Shown here one piece after another: positions 35,292 to 44,849 of a DNA stretch of 64,000 nucleotides. Location of the stretch: NCBI RefSeq assembly GCF_000186245.1, contig NC_014935.1:1612001-1676000 (forward strand), written 5' to 3'. How positions within the stretch are numbered: position 1 is the stretch's first letter; each line of letters begins with the position of its first letter. The position numbers and the translations under genes are program-made. This stretch comes from Nitratifractor salsuginis DSM 16511. Lineage in GTDB: Bacteria; Campylobacterota; Campylobacteria; Campylobacterales; Sulfurovaceae. The notes under the pieces are model-generated. The model saw only the letters and a program-made list of their open reading frames with translations, was not told where the DNA came from and did not search any database.

Positions 35292-35582
35292 TTGGCTCTC
35301 GATCTTCAGACGCTTGAAAAGCTCGAAAAGCTCTCCCATCTGCGTATCGACGCGAGTAAACGGGAGGAGGTACTGGCCCAGTTGAGCGAAATTCTCGACT
35401 ATGTGGAGAACCTTAACGAACTCGATACCGAGGGGCTCGACAGCTACTTCTCCACCCTCGAGGGGGGAACCCCGATGCGCGAGGATCTCCCCGCCAACGA
35501 TCCCGACGTGCCCCGGATCATTCTGGATCATGCACCCGAGAGCCGTGACGACTACTTCATCGTTCCAGCCATTATCGACTAA
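35292..35582 (+). CDS. gatC: Glu/Asp-tRNA amidotransferase subunit C
   Basis: 96 residues, normal for GatC: LEKLEKLSHLRI at the start, ILDYVENLNELDTEG in the middle, REDLP then APESRDDYFIVP at the end. GatCAB makes Gln-tRNA and Asn-tRNA by transamidation. Two in-frame TTG codons compete for the start (35286 and 35292). The second is six bases from the AAGGA site and gives the standard length, so I use it. It opens the long plus-strand operon corresponding to C. jejuni Cj0398-Cj0404. Confidence 0.86.
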   Translation: MALDLQTLEKLEKLSHLRIDASKREEVLAQLSEILDYVENLNELDTEGLDSYFSTLEGGTPMREDLPANDPDVPRIILDHAPESRDDYFIVPAIID

Positions 35583-35605
35583 ACATCGTCCGAAAAAGGA
35601 AGACC

Positions 35606-36661
35606 ATGGCCTTCAATATTAAAAAACTGCTCCAAAGCGTCGTCGTCCACAAAGCCTCCGACCTCCACCTCATCGCCAAAAAAGAGCCCCTGCTCCGGGT
35701 CGACGGAAAGCTCCGCCCCATCAATATGCCCAAACTCACCGGTGAGGATATCGAGGAGATGTGCTACGGTCTGCTGACCGAGAAGCAAAAGAAACATTTC
35801 GAAGAGGAGAATGAACTCGACTTCGCCGTGGAGTTGGAAGGGGTCGGGCGTTTCCGGGTCAACTACTACCGCACCCTCGGAGATATGGCGGCGGCCTTCC
35901 GGATCATCCCCCTCTCCGTACCGACACTGGACGAGATCGACGCTCCCCCGGTCTATCGAAAGATCATCCGGAGGGAAAAGGGGCTCATTCTCGTCACCGG
36001 CCCCACCGGCTCGGGTAAATCGACCACCCTGGCCGCCATGCTCAACGAGATCAACCTCACCGAGTCCAAACACATCATCACCGTGGAAGACCCCGTGGAA
36101 TTCGTCCACCAGCATAAAAAGTGCGTCTTTTCCCACCGAAGCGTCGGCGAAGACACCAAGAGCTTCGCCGCGGCATTGAAATACGCCATGCGGGAAGACC
36201 CCGACATCATCCTTATCGGGGAGATGCGGGACAAGGAGACCATCGCCGCGGCCCTGACCGCCGCCGAAACGGGTCACCTGGTCTTCGCCACGCTGCACAC
36301 CAACTCCGCTCCCGGGACCGTCAACCGGATCATCGACGTCTTCAGCGGAGATGAGCAACCCCAGATCCGGGCTATGCTCTCCAGCTCCCTGGTCGCGGTC
36401 ATCTCCCAGGCCCTGCTTCCCAAGATCGGCGGCGGCCGGGTGGCCGTGCCCGAGATCCTCATCACCAACCACGCCATCGCCAACCTGATCCGTGAAGACA
36501 AGGTCCACCAGATCTACTCCGCCATGCAGCTGGGCCAGGAGGATAGCGGGATGCAGACCCAGACCCAGGTGATGCTCCGCCTGATCCGGCAAGGGGTCAT
36601 CAGCAAAGAGGATGCCCTGCAGTGGTCTAACAAGCCCGATGAACTCCGCCGGCAACTTTGA
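35606..36661 (+). CDS. pilT: PilT-type retraction ATPase
   Basis: 351 residues. Secretion-ATPase motifs: ASDLHL near residue 18, Walker A VTGPTGSGKSTTLAAM, Asp box TVEDPVEF, Walker B DIILIGEMRDKETI, His box HLVFATLHTNSA, and AIANLIRE near the C-terminus, which marks PilT. It powers type IV pilus retraction. No other pilus gene is nearby; it appears as an insertion between gatC and cvpA, which are adjacent in C. jejuni. Confidence 0.9.
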   Translation: MAFNIKKLLQSVVVHKASDLHLIAKKEPLLRVDGKLRPINMPKLTGEDIEEMCYGLLTEKQKKHFEEENELDFAVELEGVGRFRVNYYRTLGDMAAAFRIIPLSVPTLDEIDAPPVYRKIIRREKGLILVTGPTGSGKSTTLAAMLNEINLTESKHIITVEDPVEFVHQHKKCVFSHRSVGEDTKSFAAALKYAMREDPDIILIGEMRDKETIAAALTAAETGHLVFATLHTNSAPGTVNRIIDVFSGDEQPQIRAMLSSSLVAVISQALLPKIGGGRVAVPEILITNHAIANLIREDKVHQIYSAMQLGQEDSGMQTQTQVMLRLIRQGVISKEDALQWSNKPDELRRQL

Positions 36662-36681
36662 CGTGGAGACGAGGAAACATT

Positions 36682-37179
36682 ATGTCCGTCAACCTCTTTG
36701 ACCTGATCGTCACCCTGCTGATCCTGCTGCTTGCCTTCAAAGGAGCTTTCAACGGGCTGCAGCGTGAGCTCTTTACTTTTCTGGGACTGATCGGCGGGGT
36801 TTTCCTCGCTTCACGGGGCGCAGCCCCTCTAGCCCGTTGGGTCGAAGCCCATCTCGTCCATCTTCCCAACCCGGCCCTGACACGCCTCATCGCCTTTGTC
36901 CTGATCCTCTCTGTCGTCTGGGGTGGGTTCAGCTGGCTCGGACGCTGGGTCCATCTGCGTTTCCCGAGAGGCGAGCGCGGCACCCTGGCCCGGGTCGGCG
37001 GTTTCGTGATCGCCGGAGTGAAATATTTTCTGATCTTCGCCATAATCCTGGCCGCCCTCCACCGCACCCCTTCGGTGCGCCACAAACTGCAGCCCCTCAC
37101 CCGGGGCTCGCTGCTGGCACCCATCTTACTCGAAAGCGGACGCAGCGTGATCCATCTCGCCCCGCTGCGCCGACACTAG
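36682..37179 (+). CDS. CvpA-family membrane protein
   Basis: 165 residues from the ATG at 36682, after a GAGGAA site. Four membrane helices and the N-terminal FDLIVTLLILLLAFKGAFNG pattern identify the CvpA (colicin V production) family. The C-terminus is amphipathic. The cellular role is unsettled. It matches Cj0399 in position, next to fur. Confidence 0.82.
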   Translation: MSVNLFDLIVTLLILLLAFKGAFNGLQRELFTFLGLIGGVFLASRGAAPLARWVEAHLVHLPNPALTRLIAFVLILSVVWGGFSWLGRWVHLRFPRGERGTLARVGGFVIAGVKYFLIFAIILAALHRTPSVRHKLQPLTRGSLLAPILLESGRSVIHLAPLRRH

Positions 37180-37188
37180 GAGCCTACA

Positions 37189-37674
37189 ATGGTCGATTAC
37201 GATTTCCTCCTCCAGGAGCTTAAGAGAATCCTCAAAGAAAAGCAATTAAAATTCACGCGCCAAAGAGAGCTGATCCTCAAAGCCCTCTATGACAATCCCG
37301 GCCACTTCTCCCCCGAGGAGATCCACCGCCTGGTCCAGCAGACCGCTCCCGACGCCAAGGTGGGCATCGCTACGGTCTACCGGACCCTAGCCCTGCTCGA
37401 AGAGGAGGGGTTGGCGGATTCCCTCTCCTTCGGCAAGGAGGGAAAACGCTACGAGATCGGGCTGAAGAAACACCACGACCACCTCATCTGCACCCGCTGC
37501 GGAAAGATCATCGAATTCGTCGACGAGGTGATCGAAGAGCGTCAGGAGGCCGTGGGGCGCCGCTTCGATTTCACCATCACCGACCACACGATGAAGATCA
37601 TCGGCATTTGCAAAGAGTGCCGTGAAGCCGAAGAGAAAAATTCACAACAAGACAAAAAACAGGAGACCCTTTGA
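37189..37674 (+). CDS. fur: Ferric uptake regulator Fur
   Basis: 161 residues. Winged-helix DNA-binding half with [12 protein letters not shown] and [18 protein letters not shown], then the metal site [18 protein letters not shown] and the second CxxC in ICKECREAE. It represses iron-uptake genes with Fe2+ bound. The stop overlaps the TTG start of lysS (TTGA). The place between cvpA and lysS is the conserved campylobacterial one, supporting Fur over PerR. Confidence 0.9.
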   Translation: MVDYDFLLQELKRILKEKQLKFTRQRELILKALYDNPGHFSPEEIHRLVQQTAPDAKVGIATVYRTLALLEEEGLADSLSFGKEGKRYEIGLKKHHDHLICTRCGKIIEFVDEVIEERQEAVGRRFDFTITDHTMKIIGICKECREAEEKNSQQDKKQETL

Positions 37675-39233
37675 TATTCGAAAACCCCTACGTCCAGGAA
37701 CGGATCAAAAAAGCCCAAACCCTCCGCGAAGAGGGGATCAATCCCTATCCCGCCGGCCGGACCCGCGGCACCCCCTCGGCAGAGTTTCTCGCCGAAAACC
37801 GGGACCTGCTTGAACGCCCCGAAGGGGAACGCATCGCCCAGGACCGCCACTACCGCCTCACGGGCCGGATCAAATTCATCCGGATCATGGGCAAGGCCGC
37901 CTTCGCCAAACTCGAGGACAGCGAAGGACTGGTGCAGATCTACTATAACCGCGACGACCTCCCCGAGGGCTACTACAACAAGATCAAGAAACTCATCGAA
38001 GTGGGCGACATCGTCGAAGCCGAAGGCTTCCCCTTCGTTACCCGCACCGGGGAGATTACCCTCCACTGCACCGACCTGCGCATCGTCTCCAAAGCGGTCC
38101 ACCCCCTGCCCGAGAAGTTCCACGGCCTCACTGATCAGGAGATCCGCTATCGCCAGCGCTACCTTGATATGATCATGAACCCGGAGGTCAAAAAGACCTT
38201 CAAACTCCGCAGCCGCATCGTCTCCCTGGTGCGCCGTTTCTTCGAAGAGAAGGGCTTTTTGGAAGTCGAAACCCCGATGATGCACCCCATCCCCGGCGGG
38301 GCCAACGCCCGCCCCTTCGTCACCCGCCACAACGCCCTGGGGGTGGACCGCTATCTGCGTATCGCCCCCGAGCTTTACCTCAAACGCCTCATCGTGGGCG
38401 GCATGGAGGCGGTCTTCGAGATCAACCGCAACTTCCGCAACGAGGGGATGGACCACACCCACAACCCCGAGTTCACGATGATCGAATACTACTGGGCCTG
38501 GCACACCTATGAAGACCTGATGCGCCTGACCGAGGAGCTATTCGACTATCTCTTCGAGAATCTGGGCCTCCCCCGCAAACTCCCCTACGGCGATCAGGAG
38601 GTGGACTTCACCACCCCCTTCCGCAAAGTCGGCTACCTGGAATCCCTGCACACCATCGGCGGGGTCCCCGAAGCGGTGATCACCGACAGAGAGAAGGCCC
38701 GTGCCTATCTCAAGGAGCACGGCGTCGAGACCGACCCCAATCTGAGCCTGGGCTACCTCCAGGCGGAGCTCTTCGACGCCTTCGTCGAAGAGAAGCTGAT
38801 CAACCCCACCTTCGTCGTGGATTTCCCGGTCGAGATCTCCCCCCTCGCCCGCCGCAGCGACGAGAACCCCGAGATCGCCGAGCGCTTCGAACTCTTCATC
38901 GCCGGCAAGGAGATCGCCAACGGATTCAACGAGCTCAACGACCCCCTGGATCAATACGAGCGCTTCAAAATGCAGGTCGAAGCCAAAGAGGTCACCGGAG
39001 ACGACGAAGCGATGCATATGGACCTGGACTATGTGCGGGCACTTAGCTACGGTATGGCCCCCACCGCCGGCGAAGGGATCGGCATCGACCGGCTGGTGAT
39101 GCTGCTGACCAATCAGCACTCCATTCGCGACGTGCTCCTCTTCCCCGCTATGCGCCCCGAAGCCAAACTCGAAAGCGCGGAATCCAACGAATCCAACGAA
39201 TCCAATGAAAATGAACCCCAGACAAAGGAATAG
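37671..39233 (+). CDS. lysS: Lysyl-tRNA synthetase, class II
   Basis: 520 residues starting at TTG, with AGGAG upstream. OB-fold domain (about 50-150), then the class-II core with motif 2 [22 protein letters not shown] and motif 3 [14 protein letters not shown]. The last ~18 residues contain a 9-bp tandem repeat coding SNESNESNE, an in-frame low-complexity tail absent from standard LysS. The stop lies 1 bp before the glyA start. Confidence 0.94.
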   Translation: MIFENPYVQERIKKAQTLREEGINPYPAGRTRGTPSAEFLAENRDLLERPEGERIAQDRHYRLTGRIKFIRIMGKAAFAKLEDSEGLVQIYYNRDDLPEGYYNKIKKLIEVGDIVEAEGFPFVTRTGEITLHCTDLRIVSKAVHPLPEKFHGLTDQEIRYRQRYLDMIMNPEVKKTFKLRSRIVSLVRRFFEEKGFLEVETPMMHPIPGGANARPFVTRHNALGVDRYLRIAPELYLKRLIVGGMEAVFEINRNFRNEGMDHTHNPEFTMIEYYWAWHTYEDLMRLTEELFDYLFENLGLPRKLPYGDQEVDFTTPFRKVGYLESLHTIGGVPEAVITDREKARAYLKEHGVETDPNLSLGYLQAELFDAFVEEKLINPTFVVDFPVEISPLARRSDENPEIAERFELFIAGKEIANGFNELNDPLDQYERFKMQVEAKEVTGDDEAMHMDLDYVRALSYGMAPTAGEGIGIDRLVMLLTNQHSIRDVLLFPAMRPEAKLESAESNESNESNENEPQTKE

Positions 39234-39234
39234 A

Positions 39235-40485
39235 ATGAGCTATTACATCGAACAATTCGACCCCGAGGTCTATCAGGCCATCGTCGACGAACTCAAACGC
39301 GAAACCGAGCACCTGGAGATGATCGCCAGCGAAAACTTCACCTTCCCCGACGTCATGGAGGCGATGGGCTCGGTTTTTACCAACAAATACGCCGAAGGCT
39401 ACCCCGCCAAACGCTACTATGGCGGCTGTGAATACGCCGACAAGGTCGAGCAGCTGGCCATCGACCGCTGCAAAGAGCTCTTCGGCTGCGAATACGCCAA
39501 TGTCCAGCCCCACTCCGGTTCCCAGGCCAACGGCGCCGTCTATGCCGCGCTGATCAAAGCCGGTGACAAAATCCTGGGGATGGACCTTAGCCACGGCGGC
39601 CACCTCACCCACGGCTCCAAGGTCAGCTTCTCGGGCAAAAACTACCACAGCTTCACCTACGGCGTGGAACTCGACGGGCGTATCGACTACGACCGGGTTC
39701 GCGACATCGCCAAGATCGTCCAGCCCAAGATCATCGTCTGTGGCGCTTCCGCCTACCCCAGAGAGATCGACTTCGCCCGTTTCCGTGAAATCGCCGACGA
39801 GGTAGGCGCCCTCCTCTTCGCCGACATCGCCCACATCGCCGGGCTCGTCGTCGCCGGGGAACACCCTAGCCCCTTCCCCCATGCCCACGTGGTCACCACC
39901 ACCACCCACAAGACCCTGGCCGGCCCCCGCGGCGGCGCCATCATGACCAATGACGAAGAGATCGCCAAGAAGATCAACTCCGCCATCTTCCCCGGACTGC
40001 AGGGCGGCCCTCTGGTCCATGTCGTCGCCGCCAAAGCCGTGGGCTTCAAGCACAACCTGGCTCCCGAGTGGAAAGAGTACGCCAAGCAGGTCAAAGCCAA
40101 CGCCAAGGTCCTGGCCGATGTGCTGATGAAGCGGGGCTACGACGTCGTTAGCGGCGGCACCGACAACCACCTGGTACTTGTCTCCTTCCTCGACAAAGAG
40201 TTCAGCGGCAAAGATGCCGACGCCGCGCTGGGCCGCGCCGGAATTACGGTCAACAAAAACACCGTCCCCGGAGAGACCCGCAGCCCCTTCGTCACCAGCG
40301 GGATCCGCATCGGTTCCCCCGCCCTGACCCGCCGGGGTATGAAAGAGAAAGAGTTCGAGCTCATCGCCAACCGTATCTGCGATGTCCTTGACCGCATCGA
40401 CGACCACGAGTTCCAAGCCAAAGTCAAAGAGGAGATGAAAGAGCTTGCTCTGCAGTTCGTCATCTATGACCGACCCATCTACTAA
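39235..40485 (+). CDS. glyA: Serine hydroxymethyltransferase
   Basis: 416 residues. [33 protein letters not shown], and the PLP lysine in [14 protein letters not shown] (about residue 226) are clear. It converts serine and tetrahydrofolate to glycine and methylene-tetrahydrofolate, feeding one-carbon metabolism. The ATG at 39235 follows AAAGGA. Confidence 0.95.
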   Translation: MSYYIEQFDPEVYQAIVDELKRETEHLEMIASENFTFPDVMEAMGSVFTNKYAEGYPAKRYYGGCEYADKVEQLAIDRCKELFGCEYANVQPHSGSQANGAVYAALIKAGDKILGMDLSHGGHLTHGSKVSFSGKNYHSFTYGVELDGRIDYDRVRDIAKIVQPKIIVCGASAYPREIDFARFREIADEVGALLFADIAHIAGLVVAGEHPSPFPHAHVVTTTTHKTLAGPRGGAIMTNDEEIAKKINSAIFPGLQGGPLVHVVAAKAVGFKHNLAPEWKEYAKQVKANAKVLADVLMKRGYDVVSGGTDNHLVLVSFLDKEFSGKDADAALGRAGITVNKNTVPGETRSPFVTSGIRIGSPALTRRGMKEKEFELIANRICDVLDRIDDHEFQAKVKEEMKELALQFVIYDRPIY

Positions 40486-41005
40486 GCGAACCGATTCTAT
40501 ACTCGAGTCGGAGCTGGGCGACCTGGCCAAAGGCGCTCATTGTTACTATCTCAAATCCCCCGCCATCGTAGAAAAGATCCTGCACGAGGGACGGACCTTC
40601 TACAGCAAATTCCGCCGTTACGATCAGGAGGTCAATCCCATCCTGATCCGTCAGCATCTGAATCGTGAAGTCACCCTGGCTCTTCCTCTGCTCCGTGAGG
40701 GGCGGGGCGATCTTCTGGTCGTGGAGTATTTCGGAGAAGAGCCGGAACTCTTCATCCCCATCCTCGAACACCTCTTCCACCATCTCGGGATCACAGACTA
40801 CCGTCTCTACCGAGGCAAGCATAAACATCGCCGCACCGTCCTCATTCAGGTACCGGAACAGCCCCTTGAGCGTTTGCATGAAATGGGGGGTCAAATCTCC
40901 GATATGCTCCAGACGCGCCTGGAAAAATCCTGGAAGATCCTTCCCGACCGGCGCCTTCCCGAGCGCTACAATATTTTCACCCTTCCCTATGAATATATTA
41001 AGTAA
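40466..41005 (+). CDS. DUF1882-domain protein
   Basis: 179 residues from the ATG at 40466, overlapping glyA by 20 bp. It matches the campylobacterial DUF1882 family found directly after glyA (HP0184 / Cj0403 position): SHCYY-like [20 protein letters not shown], then [24 protein letters not shown]. Function is unknown. A 20-bp AT palindrome (40992-41011) overlaps the stop, followed by a T-run. Confidence 0.75.
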   Translation: MTDPSTKRTDSILESELGDLAKGAHCYYLKSPAIVEKILHEGRTFYSKFRRYDQEVNPILIRQHLNREVTLALPLLREGRGDLLVVEYFGEEPELFIPILEHLFHHLGITDYRLYRGKHKHRRTVLIQVPEQPLERLHEMGGQISDMLQTRLEKSWKILPDRRLPERYNIFTLPYEYIK

Positions 41006-41024
41006 TATATTGCTCAGATTTTTT
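40992..41024 (+). terminator. Weak AT-rich hairpin and T-run after the DUF1882 gene
   Basis: AATATATTA-AG-TAATATATT followed six bases later by a run of T. The stem is only A:T pairs, so it may equally be an operator-like dyad in front of the SPOR gene. Confidence 0.25.
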
Positions 41025-41060
41025 TGGTTATAATCTTCTATCTCACCTTGGAGTGCTCCA

Positions 41061-41792
41061 ATGAACGATCACAACCTTGACGACCTTATCATCGGTGAAC
41101 CCGACTCGGGCAACAAAGGAAGCAAGAGCCTTCTGACCCTTGTCGGCCTGATCCTGATCATTCTGATCGTCGGGGTCTTCCTGGCCAAATTGATCCTGGG
41201 CGGACCCGATGTTCCCCAGGAAGCCCAGGAAACCGAGCTTACCGGGATCAGCAAACCCGCAGCCCACCCTGCCGCCAAGCCCCGGCAACCGACCGCTTCC
41301 AAGAGTGAAGCCCTCCCCGAAGAGCTGCAACCCATCAGCAAAGAGACGCTCCCCTCCACCGAAGAGCTCACACCCATTCATCCTCCTGTAACGGCCAAGG
41401 TACCGAGTAAACCCCACATCGTGAAGCAGACACCGAAGACCCAGTCAACACCGAAAGCCAAAGTGAGTGTGTCCAAACCAAAGCCCAAGCCCAAAGTGAA
41501 AAAAAGCCCCAAAGAGCTCTTCGCCAAACAGAGTCGAAACAAAAAGCCGGCGGCGAAAACGGCGACTGGAACCCGACAATACTTTATCCAGCTCGGCTCG
41601 TTCAAAAGAATGCCGGACAAAAAATTCCTCGACAAGATCAAAGCCCGGGGCTACAAGCCCATTATCGTCAAAGCCGGCGAAATGATCAAGGTCCGTGTCG
41701 GGCCCTACGGCTCCTATGCCGATGCCAAGGCCAAACTACCCACGATCAAAGATCAACTGGGCATCTCCGGTTTCGTCGTAAGGAAGCAGTAG
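41061..41792 (+). CDS. SPOR-domain membrane protein
   Basis: 243 residues. One TM helix (about 24-45, SLLTLVGLILIILIVGVFLAKLIL), a Pro/Lys/Thr-rich periplasmic linker (50-165), and a C-terminal SPOR domain with QYFIQLGSFKRMP and IKVRVGPYGSYADAK. SPOR domains bind denuded glycan strands at division sites. Same position as the Cj0404 family. The stop is immediately followed by the trpE ATG. Confidence 0.85.
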   Translation: MNDHNLDDLIIGEPDSGNKGSKSLLTLVGLILIILIVGVFLAKLILGGPDVPQEAQETELTGISKPAAHPAAKPRQPTASKSEALPEELQPISKETLPSTEELTPIHPPVTAKVPSKPHIVKQTPKTQSTPKAKVSVSKPKPKPKVKKSPKELFAKQSRNKKPAAKTATGTRQYFIQLGSFKRMPDKKFLDKIKARGYKPIIVKAGEMIKVRVGPYGSYADAKAKLPTIKDQLGISGFVVRKQ

Positions 41793-43256
41793 ATGTTGCG
41801 CAGCTATCTCTTCGACCAGCTCACCCCGGTCGCCCTCTACGGCGAAATCAAAAAACTCTATCCCGAGGAAGTCACCATGCTCTTCGAGAGTGTGGTCACC
41901 TCCGAAGAGGGGAACTTCAGCTTCATTGTCATCGGAGCCAAAGAGCGCCTCGTTTATCGGGACAATGAGACCCTCTATACCGACAACACCGGGACCACAC
42001 GGCAGTTGGAGGAAGATCCCTTCGCTTTCCTCCAGGAGTATTACCGCCGCCTGGACAAGGAGCGCTACCGCGCGATCGCCCGGGACGCCGGCTTCTCCTT
42101 CGTCGACGGATTTATCGGCTTTATCGGTTACGATATGGTCAAAGTCTTCGAGCCGGTGCTTCGGGAGTGGATGGATGATCTCGAAGATCCGCTCCAGACT
42201 CCCGATCTCGACCTGATCCGCCCCAAACTCATCATCGGCTTCTCCCACAAGAGCAGCGAACTGACCCTCATCGACCCGGGCGGGGAAAATCCCAAAATGC
42301 TCGAAAGCGTGGCCGCTCTGCTCCCCAAGGCTCATCATCCCCTCCCTTTTCAACCCGCGCGGCTGGAGGGAGAAGGGAGCTTCTCCATCACCCCGGAGCG
42401 CTATATGGAGATCGTCGAAGAGGCCAAAGAACATATCCGCGCCGGGGATGTCTTTCAGATGCTTCCCTCCAACCGCTATACCCAGCGGGGACACGTGGAC
42501 CCTCTGAGCTTCTACCGGGTGCTCCGCGCCAAGAACCCCTCGCCCTACCTCTTCCTCCTCGATTACGAGGATTTCAGCATTTGCGGCTCTTCCCCGGAAG
42601 TGATGGTCCGCCTCACCCAGGGGGAGATCCTGCTGCGCCCCATCGCCGGTACCCGCAAACGGGGGGCCACCCCCCAGCGCGACCACGAACTGGAACAGGA
42701 GATGCTGAGCGACCCCAAAGAGTGCGCCGAACATTTGATGCTGGTGGACCTGGGACGCAACGATGTGGGCCGGGTCGCCAAAACCGGCACCGTGGAAGTC
42801 CCCGAGATGATGCGCGTGGAAAAATACTCCCACGTCATGCATATGGTCAGTGACGTCGTGGCACAGATCGACGAGGGGAAAGATATGTTTGACCTCTTCC
42901 GCGCCACCTTCACCGCCGGTACGATGACCGGTGCCCCCAAGATCAAAGCGATGGAGCTCATCGCCCGCTTCGAGGGGCTCAAGCGGGGCTTCTACAGCGG
43001 CAGCGTAGGCTACTTCTCCTTTACGGGGGATATGGATTCCGCCATCGCCATCCGCACCGCCCTGATCCAACCCGACAAGATCATCCTCCAAGCCGGCGCC
43101 GGCGTCGTAGCCGACAGCCGCCCCGAGCTCGAAGAGCTGGAAGTCCGCAACAAACTGATGGCCCTGCTCGCTACGCTGAAAGAGATGGAGCGTTTCTCGC
43201 CCGATCAGCCGCTACTGATACTCAAAGAGATTCCTGAAGCCGATGAGAAAGAGTAG
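41793..43256 (+). CDS. trpE: Anthranilate synthase component I
   Basis: 487 residues. The chorismate-binding core shows PSPYLFLLDYEDFSICGSSPE, RPIAGTRKRG, VDLGRNDVGRV and FTAGTMTGAPKIKAMELI; the feedback region LLES-like stretch (LFESVVTSEEGNFS) is near the N-terminus. With a TrpG subunit it makes anthranilate. No other trp gene is adjacent. The SPOR gene abuts upstream without gap. Confidence 0.9.
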   Translation: MLRSYLFDQLTPVALYGEIKKLYPEEVTMLFESVVTSEEGNFSFIVIGAKERLVYRDNETLYTDNTGTTRQLEEDPFAFLQEYYRRLDKERYRAIARDAGFSFVDGFIGFIGYDMVKVFEPVLREWMDDLEDPLQTPDLDLIRPKLIIGFSHKSSELTLIDPGGENPKMLESVAALLPKAHHPLPFQPARLEGEGSFSITPERYMEIVEEAKEHIRAGDVFQMLPSNRYTQRGHVDPLSFYRVLRAKNPSPYLFLLDYEDFSICGSSPEVMVRLTQGEILLRPIAGTRKRGATPQRDHELEQEMLSDPKECAEHLMLVDLGRNDVGRVAKTGTVEVPEMMRVEKYSHVMHMVSDVVAQIDEGKDMFDLFRATFTAGTMTGAPKIKAMELIARFEGLKRGFYSGSVGYFSFTGDMDSAIAIRTALIQPDKIILQAGAGVVADSRPELEELEVRNKLMALLATLKEMERFSPDQPLLILKEIPEADEKE

Positions 43257-43317
43257 GCATCTCTACGAAAAAAACAGGCCCGCTACATTTTGATCAATCA
43301 TTTCCCGGGAGAAAAAT

Positions 43318-43950
43318 ATGAAACTGCAATTGGCGATCGACGTTCTAACGAGTGAAGAGGCCCTTGTCCTGGCCAAAAAGACAAGCAAATACATCGATAT
43401 CATCGAGATCGGCACACCGCTGATCAAGCACGAAGGAGTCCGCCTCATCTCTTTGATGAAAGCCCTTCACCCGAAGAAGGAACTTCTGGTCGATCTGAAG
43501 ACCATGGATGTCGGAGAGTATGAGGCGGACTTCTGCTTCGAAGCGGGGGCGGATATCGTCACCGTCCTGGGGGTAGCCGATATCAAAACGATCGAAGGGG
43601 CGATTGTCAGTGCCAAAAAACATGGCAAAAAGGTCGTCGTCGATATGATCAACGTCGCCGACAAGATCACCCGGGCCAAAGAGGTTGCCGAGCTGGGAGC
43701 CGACTATGTCGGGATCCACTCAGGAATCGATCAACAGAATGCAGGCCAATCCCCATTGGCGGACCTCAAAAAGCTCTCCAAGGCCGTCGATATTCCCCTC
43801 GTCGTCGCCGGAGGAATCAATCTGGATACGCTTGATGAGATTATCGCCTGCAAGCCGGAGGTGGTCGTCGTTGGCGGGGCCATCACCGGAGCCAAAAACC
43901 CCAAAAAGATCGCCAAAAAAATCTCGAAGAAAATCCGGAAAGCATCATGA
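43318..43950 (+). CDS. hxlA: 3-hexulose-6-phosphate synthase
   Basis: 210 residues, orotidine-monophosphate-decarboxylase-like barrel. QLAIDVLTSEEAL, DIIEIGTPLIKHEG, LLVDLKTMDVGEYEA (catalytic D-K-x-x-D pattern) and VVAGGINLDTLDE are typical of HPS. It condenses formaldehyde with ribulose 5-phosphate. The stop overlaps the start of hxlB (ATGA), so the pair is made together. The pair is not part of the conserved block upstream and may be acquired. Confidence 0.9.
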   Translation: MKLQLAIDVLTSEEALVLAKKTSKYIDIIEIGTPLIKHEGVRLISLMKALHPKKELLVDLKTMDVGEYEADFCFEAGADIVTVLGVADIKTIEGAIVSAKKHGKKVVVDMINVADKITRAKEVAELGADYVGIHSGIDQQNAGQSPLADLKKLSKAVDIPLVVAGGINLDTLDEIIACKPEVVVVGGAITGAKNPKKIAKKISKKIRKAS

Positions 43951-44480
43951 TCGCAGAAGAGATTCTAAACGATCTCGAGAGGATCCTCTCCAAAACGGAT
44001 GAAAAGGCATTTGAGCGATTTCTCGACAGACTCCAGCCCGGTAAGCGTATTTTTATAGCCGGCGCAGGCCGCAGCGGCTATGTAGGAAAATGTTTTGCCA
44101 TGCGTCTGATGCATCTGGGTTATGAAGCCTTCGTCGTCGGGGAGACCAATACTCCCTCTATTCGCCCGGATGATCTGTTGTTGGCGATCTCCTCTTCCGG
44201 CACGACCGACAGCGTCGTCAATGCCGCCAAAAAAGCGCTGAGCCATGGAGCCGAAACACTGGCTCTCACCGCCGACACCTCTTCCCCTCTGGCTCAGAAG
44301 AGCGACTTCGTCATCTATATTCCTTCAAATGACCCGAAAGAAGATGGAAGCAGCCCCCTCCCTCTGGGATCGAAATTTGAACTGAGCGCTCTACTCTTCC
44401 TCGAAGCCGCCGTCAGCGAGCTAATGAAACATTACGGTATCACTGAAGAAGAGATGAAAAGCCGCCACAGCAATCTGTAA
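43947..44480 (+). CDS. hxlB: 6-phospho-3-hexuloisomerase
   Basis: 177 residues, SIS-domain fold: FIAGAGRSGYVGKCFAMRLMHLGY and LLLAISSSGTTDSVVNAAKKA bind the sugar phosphate, and GSKFELSALLFLEAAV is at the end. It isomerises hexulose 6-phosphate to fructose 6-phosphate, the second step of the ribulose monophosphate pathway. Coupled to hxlA. Confidence 0.9.
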   Translation: MIAEEILNDLERILSKTDEKAFERFLDRLQPGKRIFIAGAGRSGYVGKCFAMRLMHLGYEAFVVGETNTPSIRPDDLLLAISSSGTTDSVVNAAKKALSHGAETLALTADTSSPLAQKSDFVIYIPSNDPKEDGSSPLPLGSKFELSALLFLEAAVSELMKHYGITEEEMKSRHSNL

Positions 44481-44849
44481 TATTAGCTACCACCTAATAT
44501 CCCGACTCCACACAAAGAATTTGAGTTAAAGCAGAAATTATGATTGCCAAAAACCCTTCAATGCTTCGATCTGAAAAGTACCACGATCAACGTGATCTCG
44601 CCAATGATCTTCATCGCTGCGGCATTGGGTTGAATCGGTTTTCCCGGGTAAGGAAGAGTGGCAAGAGTGAAATTTCCACCCCGCTAAAGTCCGTCGGTTC
44701 CAGGATATTGAGCCTTGTGAGAAGGAAGACGAAACCACCTTATCCCGAAATCACTAGATCTTTATGCATAAATACTCCTGATAAAAGTGATGAATTGTCT
44801 GGAGGTCTTCAATAGAGCCTTCCCCATAAAGGGGGAGAGCAATTGAGGA
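44481..44849. other. Gap without recognisable gene, possibly decayed coding sequence
   Basis: No frame has a convincing start and family. Short coding-like runs broken by stops occur on both strands, such as INVISPMIFIAAALG on plus and LPYPGKPIQPNAAAMK on minus around 44560-44690. This suggests a relic, but I cannot name it. Confidence 0.4.

Noticed and set aside
35579-36655. Long open frame antisense to pilT
   Set aside because: Codon shadow; pilT motifs fill the plus strand.
39148-40530. Open frame antisense to glyA, 460 codons
   Set aside because: Shadow of a strongly biased gene; no family features.
41736-43091. Open frame antisense to trpE
   Set aside because: Shadow; trpE is unequivocal.
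44540-44815. 91-residue gene after hxlB
   Set aside because: No ribosome site, no family, coding-like signal changes frame and strand; treated as relic.
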